From Micromonospora wenchangensis (GTDB taxonomy: Bacteria; Actinomycetota; Actinomycetes; Mycobacteriales; Micromonosporaceae): a stretch of DNA of 64,000 nucleotides. Positions 58,862-64,000 of the stretch are shown here, one piece after another. The stretch's first letter is position 1; the number at the start of each line of letters is the position of its first letter. The notes below the pieces were generated by a model. It saw only the letters and a list, made by a program, of their open reading frames with translations. It was not told the DNA's origin and ran no database searches. A program made the translations under genes and the position numbers. Location: the NCBI RefSeq assembly GCF_002210435.1, contig NZ_MZMV01000003.1:124001-188000 (forward strand), in the 5' to 3' direction.

Positions 58862-59686
58862 TCAGGCCGGGTCGAGGTCCAGGTCGGCGACGACCGGGTA
58901 GTGGTCGGAGGCGTACTCGGTGTCGCCCCCGCGTACCACGTGGACGTCGCGCAGCCGGGCGGCGAGCGCCGGGGTGCCGAGCAGGTAGTCCAGCCGCATG
59001 CCGGAGAACTCGACGCCCCCGCCGTGCCGGGTCGGCGCGGTCAGCCCGGCCTCGGCCGACCCGGCCGGGTCAGCCGGTCCGGCGGCGTGGGTCCAGAGGT
59101 CGACCAGGCCGGCGGCGAGCAGCCGGGCCACCGCCCGGGTGTCCACCGTCCGCCCGTCACGGCGCAGGTGCCGCCGCCGGTACGCCACCGGCAGCCGGGC
59201 CACCCGCCCGGTGTGGTCGATGCCCGGGTCGAGGGTGTTCAGGTCACCGGCGAGCAGCGCCAGTTCCCCCGGTGCGCGGCGCACCGCTGCGGCGAGCCAG
59301 CCGGCCTCGATGCGCCGCCGCAGCCCGGTGTACGGGTCGAGGTGGACGCTGAACACGGTGAGCGGCCCGGCGGTGGTGGCCAGTTCGACCCGCTGCGCCG
59401 CGTGGTGCAACGGCCGACGGACCGGCCCGGCGGAGCGGGTCCGCCACGGCGGGCGGACCAGCACCGCCACCGGCTGACCGAAGCAGCTCCGGGCCAGGTA
59501 CGGGCGCATCGCCAGCCGGTCGGCGAACCCGGCCAGCACCCCCGGCCGGTCGAAGCCGCGCAGCTCCTGCACGGCCAGCACGTCGGGGGCCTGCGCGGTG
59601 ACGACCCGGCACACCAGGTCCCGCCGGTCCGGGCCGGTACGGTCCCGGCCGCCGGTCCTGATGTTCCAGGTCATCACCCGCAGCAC
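58862..59686 (-). CDS. Endonuclease/exonuclease/phosphatase (EEP) family protein
   Basis: 274 aa; GTG 59686. Fold markers are MTWNIRTGG (metal Asn), DVLAVQELRGFDRPG (Glu), SVHLDP, LLAGDLNT (Asp, Asn) and the terminal SDHYPVVADL His. These make the Mg-dependent phosphoester active site. Members cleave DNA, phosphoinositides or sphingomyelin. It lies 10 bases after the tandem PAP2 gene, so a lipid-phosphodiester role is plausible. Substrate is unproven. Confidence 0.9.
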   Translation of the reverse strand: MLRVMTWNIRTGGRDRTGPDRRDLVCRVVTAQAPDVLAVQELRGFDRPGVLAGFADRLAMRPYLARSCFGQPVAVLVRPPWRTRSAGPVRRPLHHAAQRVELATTAGPLTVFSVHLDPYTGLRRRIEAGWLAAAVRRAPGELALLAGDLNTLDPGIDHTGRVARLPVAYRRRHLRRDGRTVDTRAVARLLAAGLVDLWTHAAGPADPAGSAEAGLTAPTRHGGGVEFSGMRLDYLLGTPALAARLRDVHVVRGGDTEYASDHYPVVADLDLDPA

Positions 59687-59696
59687 GGTGGGCTAC

Positions 59697-61190
59697 TCAC
59701 CCGGGGCGGCCGGCCTTGGCCAGCTCGTCGTCCAGCTCGTCGACCTGCTCCGACTCGATCTCGGGCCGGTTGCCCTCGTAGACGTCGGCGTTGGGGCGGA
59801 TCACCCAGTAGAGCAGCCCGATCCAGAGGCCGCTGAGGATCAGCGCGCCCATGAAGTCGGTCGGGTGGTGCATGCCCCGGTACATCCGGGAGACCGCCAC
59901 CCCGACCGGCATGATCACGGCCAGCGCCACGAAGAGCCACCGCCACCAGCGGTCGGTACGGACGAACACGATGATCGCGATGACCAGCCAGAGGCAGGTG
60001 GTCGCGGCGATGTGCCCGGACGGGAAGGACGAGGTGGGCATCTGCCCGTCGAGGTTCTCCACCGCCGGGCGGGGCCGGTCCACCACCCGGGCCGAGGCGA
60101 GGAACAGGCTCAGCTCGCCGAAGAGGGCCAGCACCACGAACAGCACCGGCCGCCACCGCTTCCAGATGGCCAGCACCAGCGGGCAGAAGACCAGCGACAC
60201 GATCAGGATGGCGTGGGTGTCGCCGAACTTGCTCCACCACCAGCTCAGCTCGGTGAGGAAGTCGGTGTGCCGGTCGGCGAACCAGCGCGGCACGTCGGTG
60301 TCCAGGGTCTCGAAGACGGTGCCCTTGGCGTGGTAGCTGACGTAGGTGCCGAAGCCGTACAGGGCGCCAAAGACGATCACCCAGCCGACCAGCAGTTCGG
60401 CGACGGCGGAGCGGGGGTGCTCCAGCACGTGCTCCTCGGCCGGGGCGGGGGTGATCTTCTCGGCGGCCTCCGGTTCCAGCCCCTCGGTCAGCGGCGGCAC
60501 CGACCGGCCCCGCTCGCGCCGCCACAGCCGGAAGGCGTACGCGGTGACGCCGAGCCAGGCCGCGCCGAGCAGCCAGCCGCCGATCACGTCGGAGACGAAG
60601 TGCACGCCGAGTGCGATCCGGGTCAGCCCGATCAACGCCACCAGCACGGCGACGATGGCGATCGCCGGCTTGCGCCAGCGGGGCGACATGGCCGGCAGGA
60701 AGACCAGCAGCAGCGCCCCGTACGCGACGAACGAGCCGAGCGCGTGCCCGCTGGGGAAGCTGTTGCCGGGGGCGCTGGCGACCGGCACGTCGACCACCGG
60801 GCGGAGCCGACCCACCAGTGCCTTGAGCGACGGGTCGAGGATCAGCCCGCCCACCCCGGTGACGATCAGGTAGACCGCCAGCCGGGACTGCCGACGGATC
60901 AGCAGGGTGACCACGGCGATGGTGACCAGCCAGATCAGCACCGGCCGCCCGCCCAGGTCGGTGACCGCCTGGAGCACGGTGACCAGCGCGTGGTGCGGCG
61001 CGACGAGCCCGTTGAACCACTCGGCCGCCTCGTGGTCGGCGTGGTACATCGGGCCCCACTTGAACCGGACGAGCATCAGCAGCAGCCCGAAGGCCACCCC
61101 CGCGCCGGCCACGGCCAGCAGGCCGACGACGCTCCGTTCGGCGAAATGGCCGAGCGGCCGTCGGGCCGTTGACTCCTTGACCGCGGTCAC
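59697..61190 (-). CDS. Tandem PAP2 phosphatase
   Basis: 497 aa; GTG 61190 behind GGGAGGTG. Two complete PAP2 units: the first has KALVGRLRPVV, SFPSGHALGS and GVHFVSDVIGG; the second has ARVVDRPRPAV, SSFPSGHIAATT and RMYRGMHHPTDFMGA. Both His residues and the Arg/Asp of each active site are retained. About ten transmembrane helices are expected. They dephosphorylate phosphatidic acid or polyprenyl diphosphates. The duplication is unusual for bacteria. It lies near the diacylglycerol-kinase-like and YihY genes. Confidence 0.92.
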   Translation of the reverse strand: MTAVKESTARRPLGHFAERSVVGLLAVAGAGVAFGLLLMLVRFKWGPMYHADHEAAEWFNGLVAPHHALVTVLQAVTDLGGRPVLIWLVTIAVVTLLIRRQSRLAVYLIVTGVGGLILDPSLKALVGRLRPVVDVPVASAPGNSFPSGHALGSFVAYGALLLVFLPAMSPRWRKPAIAIVAVLVALIGLTRIALGVHFVSDVIGGWLLGAAWLGVTAYAFRLWRRERGRSVPPLTEGLEPEAAEKITPAPAEEHVLEHPRSAVAELLVGWVIVFGALYGFGTYVSYHAKGTVFETLDTDVPRWFADRHTDFLTELSWWWSKFGDTHAILIVSLVFCPLVLAIWKRWRPVLFVVLALFGELSLFLASARVVDRPRPAVENLDGQMPTSSFPSGHIAATTCLWLVIAIIVFVRTDRWWRWLFVALAVIMPVGVAVSRMYRGMHHPTDFMGALILSGLWIGLLYWVIRPNADVYEGNRPEIESEQVDELDDELAKAGRPG

Positions 61191-61272
61191 CCCGCACCTC
61201 CCTGCGTCGACGTGGCGAGGCGCGCTGTACCCGATTCCGCCACCGCGTACACGCCCGTCCGGTGTGGCGGGC

Positions 61273-62274
61273 TCAGAGAGCGGTCATGTCACCGGTGTCG
61301 AACAGTTCGCCCCGCTCGGCGTCGGGCTCCCACAGGTCGGGTTGGGCGGGCTCCGGGGCCCCGATCCGCATCGCCTCCAGCTGGGCGGCGAAGGACAGCC
61401 CGCCGAACAGCGCCATGCCGGTGAGGTTGGCCCACAGCAGCAGCGCCATCATCCCGGTCAACGCCCCGTACGTCTGGCCGAACCCGCCGCCGAACCTGAC
61501 GTACGCGGCGAGCAGCAGGCTCGCCAGCCACCACAGGACGGTCGCGATGCCGGCGCCGAAGTAGAGCCAGGACAGACCGGGCTGCTTGCGCCGGGGCGCG
61601 TGCCGGAAGATCACCGCCACCGCGACCACGGTCAGCACCAGGCTCAGCGGCCAGCGCACCGCCCCCCAGACACCGGCGGCGAGGTCACCCCACTCGTAGT
61701 GCCGCTGCACCGACTCGCCCATCGCCCCACCGCCGACCAGGATCAGGAACCCGGCCAGCGCGGGCAGGCCGGCGACCACGGCCAGCACCGCCGCCCGCAG
61801 GTACTTCCACAGCGCGGGACGGTCCCGTTCCACCCCGTAGATCCGGTTCGCGCCGCGTTCGATCTGGGCCATCGTGGTGGTCAACGCGACCAGGCCGGTG
61901 ATCAGGCCGAGGGTCAGCGCCAACTCGCCCCTGCTCTCGGTGCGGTCGCCCTCGCCGAGCAGTTCCTGCACCACCTGTTCGCTCTGCCCGGGGGTCAGCG
62001 CCAGCACGGTGTCGGCGACCACCCGGCCGCCCTCCTCGACACCGAGGTCGCTGATCAGGCCGGTGAGGGCGATCATGAACGGCACGACGGCGAGGCAGAG
62101 TTGCAGGGCGAAGGCCCGGGAGTGGCTGAACCCGTCGCCGTAGCGGAACCTGATGAAGCCGTCGCGCAGCAACTGCCAGCCACCGTGCCGGCGCAGCGTA
62201 CGCCAGGCGTCGTCGGCGGAGAGTTCGTCCGACGCCATCAACCGGGTCTCGGGGACGAGCCGGGTGCTACTCAC
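61273..62274 (-). CDS. YihY/BrkB-type membrane protein
   Basis: 333 aa; GTG 62274, with ATG 62238 as alternative. Six helices: FALQLCLAVVPFMIALTGLI, ALTLGLITGLVALTTTMAQIERGANRIYG, AAVLAVVAGLPALAGFLIL, RWPLSLVLTVVAVAVIF, YFGAGIATVLWWLASLLLAAYV and YGALTGMMALLLWANLTGMALF. QIERGANRIYG is family-diagnostic. The role is unknown (not an RNase BN). The start overlaps the stop of the upstream diacylglycerol-kinase-like gene by 8 bases, so it is coupled. Confidence 0.93.
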   Translation of the reverse strand: MSSTRLVPETRLMASDELSADDAWRTLRRHGGWQLLRDGFIRFRYGDGFSHSRAFALQLCLAVVPFMIALTGLISDLGVEEGGRVVADTVLALTPGQSEQVVQELLGEGDRTESRGELALTLGLITGLVALTTTMAQIERGANRIYGVERDRPALWKYLRAAVLAVVAGLPALAGFLILVGGGAMGESVQRHYEWGDLAAGVWGAVRWPLSLVLTVVAVAVIFRHAPRRKQPGLSWLYFGAGIATVLWWLASLLLAAYVRFGGGFGQTYGALTGMMALLLWANLTGMALFGGLSFAAQLEAMRIGAPEPAQPDLWEPDAERGELFDTGDMTAL

Positions 62275-63292
62275 GGCGGGCTTCCCCGACCAGTTTCTCC
62301 CCGCGCTGCGCGGCCGCGTCGGCGTCGTGGGCCAGGTCGGGGTCGCCGGCCGGGCGCGGCACGCACAGCCAGAGCGACTCCGGCCTGATCTCGGCGGTCA
62401 GGGTGCGCCCCGGCGCGATCAGGTCGCCGTCGAGCTGCCGGGGCTGGGCCCGGTTGCTGGCGATGACGACCTTCCGGGCCCGGTGGACCTCCATCCGGGG
62501 GACGCTGCCCCGGCGGCGGACCAGGGCCCAGCCCATGGCGAGCCAGTGCCGGACCCGGTTGGGGGTGAGCACGGCGACGTCGAGCCAGCCGTCGTCGGGC
62601 TCGGCGTCGGTGAGCAGGCGCACCCCGCCCTGGAGCCGTCCGACGTTGGCGACGAGCACGGTGCGGGCCCGGCGACGCATGGGCGGCCGGTCGTCGATGC
62701 GGATGGTGAGCCGCATCGGGCGGTCCCGCAGGTGCTTCGCGGCCCCCACCACGTACGCGGGCCAGCCGATGCGGGCCTTGGTGGTCTCGGAGGTGTCCGC
62801 CAGCATCTGCGCGTCGAAGCCCATCCCGGCCATCACCGCGAAGCAGCTGTCGTCGACGACGCCGACGTCGAGCCGGCGGCGGCCCCGTTCGACGGCGACC
62901 TGGAGGCCGGCGGCGAGGTCGTTGGAGAGCCCGAGGTTGGCGGCGAGCAGGTTGCCGGTGCCCTGGGGCAGCACGGCGAGTTCCACGTCGGTGCCGGCGA
63001 GCGCGGTGACGCAGGCCATCACCGTGCCGTCGCCGCCGCAGGCGAAGACCAGTTCGGCGCCGGCGGCGACGGCCTGCTCGGTCTGCCCCCGGCCGGGGTC
63101 CTCGGCGCTGGTCTCGTACCAGGTGGGGGCGGGCCAGCCGGCGGCGGCGAGGGCCTCGTCCACGGTCGCGCGGAACTCGTCGAGGTCGGCCACCTTCGTC
63201 GGGTTGACCACCACCGCCGAACGCGGGGGGCGGTCGCCGCCGGTCACCGTACGCTTCTGCTCTGCACCGTCCACGGCGTCAGTGTGCAGCAC
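62267..63292 (-). CDS. Diacylglycerol/sphingosine kinase-like protein
   Basis: 341 aa; GTG 63292, with GTG 63247 as alternative. VVVNPTKV, the FACGGDGTVMACVTALAG glycine-rich catalytic loop and LPQGTGNLLAANLGL are diagnostic of the DAGK catalytic family. It phosphorylates diacylglycerol or a related lipid to a phosphatidic-acid-like product. It may supply the substrate of the PAP2 protein downstream, giving a kinase/phosphatase pair. Coupled to the YihY gene. Confidence 0.93.
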   Translation of the reverse strand: MLHTDAVDGAEQKRTVTGGDRPPRSAVVVNPTKVADLDEFRATVDEALAAAGWPAPTWYETSAEDPGRGQTEQAVAAGAELVFACGGDGTVMACVTALAGTDVELAVLPQGTGNLLAANLGLSNDLAAGLQVAVERGRRRLDVGVVDDSCFAVMAGMGFDAQMLADTSETTKARIGWPAYVVGAAKHLRDRPMRLTIRIDDRPPMRRRARTVLVANVGRLQGGVRLLTDAEPDDGWLDVAVLTPNRVRHWLAMGWALVRRRGSVPRMEVHRARKVVIASNRAQPRQLDGDLIAPGRTLTAEIRPESLWLCVPRPAGDPDLAHDADAAAQRGEKLVGEARRE

Positions 63293-63376
63293 CCCGGCCC
63301 GGTCAGCGACCCGGCGACGGCCGACGTTGCGTTGACCGCAAACAGGTTTGAGCCGGGCCGGGCCGGGGGCGGCCGG

Positions 63377-63958
63377 TCAGGCCGCCGTACGCAGCGCCGA
63401 CTCGACCCGTCGGCGCAGGTCGTCGAGGTCCGCGCCGGCCTCGGTGAGCACCGTCGCGCCCAGGCCGCCGCCCTCGCGGAGCACCCCGAGCAGCAGGTGT
63501 TCGGTGCCGATGTGCCGGTGGCGCAGCCGCAGCGCCTCGCGTAGCGCCAACTCCAGTGCCGTGCGGGAGCGCGGCGAGAGCGGCCCGCCGAGCGGTCGGC
63601 GTAGCCGCCACCGGCTGCGGGGGGCCGGGACCGCCTCGCGCAGGGCGTCGGGGCCGAAGGTGTCCTCGATGCGGGCGACGATGGCCGCGAGGTCGATGCC
63701 GATCTCGCGCAGCGCGGCGGCGTCGGCCTCGCCGAGCCCCGTGCCGCCGTCGCCGGTGTGCCGCCCGATCCGGGCGCGCAGGTCGTCGGCGTCGAGGCCG
63801 GCGGCGGTGAGCACCCGGCAGGCGAGCCCGTCGCCGTCAGCCAGGACGGCGAGCAGCAGGTGCTCGGTGCCGACGGGTCGTCCCCCGTCGATCTTGGCCT
63901 GCTCGACCGCGTGCCGGACGACCGCGCGGGCGCGGTCGGTGAACCGTTCGAACATCAT
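63377..63958 (-). CDS. Double Clp N-domain protein without ATPase
   Basis: 193 aa; ATG 63958. Two Clp_N repeats: MFERFTDRARAVVRHAVEQAKIDGGRPVGTEHLLLAVL (first) and SPRSRTALELALREALRLRHRHIGTEHLLLGVL (second), separated by a Gly/Arg linker. No AAA+ ATPase domain follows. In ClpC the N-domain binds adaptors and substrates; a stand-alone pair may act as an adaptor or competitor. It stands alone at the window edge; bases 63959-64000 hold only upstream sequence. Confidence 0.9.
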   Translation of the reverse strand: MMFERFTDRARAVVRHAVEQAKIDGGRPVGTEHLLLAVLADGDGLACRVLTAAGLDADDLRARIGRHTGDGGTGLGEADAAALREIGIDLAAIVARIEDTFGPDALREAVPAPRSRWRLRRPLGGPLSPRSRTALELALREALRLRHRHIGTEHLLLGVLREGGGLGATVLTEAGADLDDLRRRVESALRTAA

Positions 63959-64000
63959 GCCTCCCCGGTGCCGTGGACCGCCGGTCGCCCGGCGTGCTTC

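Overview
ORGANISM. The window is very GC-rich DNA from a sporulating, F420-using actinomycete, most probably Micromonosporaceae (Micromonospora or a close relative). Evidence: an SsgA-like sporulation protein, a Scr1-type HTH/DUF397 pair, a DivIVA-like small protein, the actinobacterial SCO2521-SCO2525 gene set, an F420-dependent oxidoreductase, carbohydrate ABC genes without a dedicated ATPase, and many GTG starts with GTGA/ATGA overlaps. The genus is inferred from gene content, not from a search. No prophage, IS element, CRISPR array or biosynthetic gene cluster was seen. LAYOUT. (1) 1-1485: 3' part of a secreted GH27 alpha-galactosidase with a ricin-type lectin tail. (2) 1572-15204: an accessory-looking island. 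On the minus strand a DUF4062-NACHT-HEAT STAND protein, a membrane TrkA-N/RyR protein and a SLOG-like protein follow each other as an apparent operon. Divergent from it lies a complete set of SCO2521, 2522, 2523 (variant P-loop), 2524 and 2525 (methyltransferase) homologues. Together they are the best candidate for an uncharacterised system. (3) 15.7-24 kb: HhH protein, tRNA-Val(CAC), PGPGW membrane protein, SsgA-like protein, then small regulator/enzyme pairs (SDR/AraC/Rrf2, nitroreductase, VOC/MarR), a K+ channel and DUF4236. (4) 23.6-35.4 kb: a TPR-FN3 membrane protein, two tandem intergenic inverted repeats, a two-component system divergent from a LolA-like envelope protein, a HelD-type RNA polymerase motor, a Spo0M-like protein and an MFS exporter. 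(5) 35.6-44.4 kb: a small secreted lectin, two TetR/hydrolase pairs with visible operators, phosphotransferase, Nudix, DoxX/HxlR, a relic of a Phd-type antitoxin, the Scr1/DUF397 pair and a DivIVA-like protein. (6) 44.4-54.6 kb: a galactoside/galactomannan locus: DeoR regulator, GH42 beta-galactosidase, sugar-binding protein, two permeases, GH36 alpha-galactosidase and a secreted GH5-CBM2 beta-mannanase. (7) 55-57 kb: F420 enzyme, coupled hydrolase, 39-residue membrane protein. (8) 57.1-64 kb: SigE-family sigma factor with a membrane partner, then a lipid set (EEP enzyme, tandem PAP2, YihY, diacylglycerol-kinase-like) and an orphan double Clp_N protein. HOW IT WORKS TOGETHER. Mannanase and GH27 would trim galactomannan outside the cell; the ABC system imports galacto-oligosaccharides, which GH36 and GH42 split inside, probably under the DeoR regulator and an unseen regulator acting at AACCGGTT sites. 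Several regulator/enzyme pairs carry operator-like palindromes in their shared promoter. Long inverted repeats of unrelated sequence recur between genes and are reported separately.
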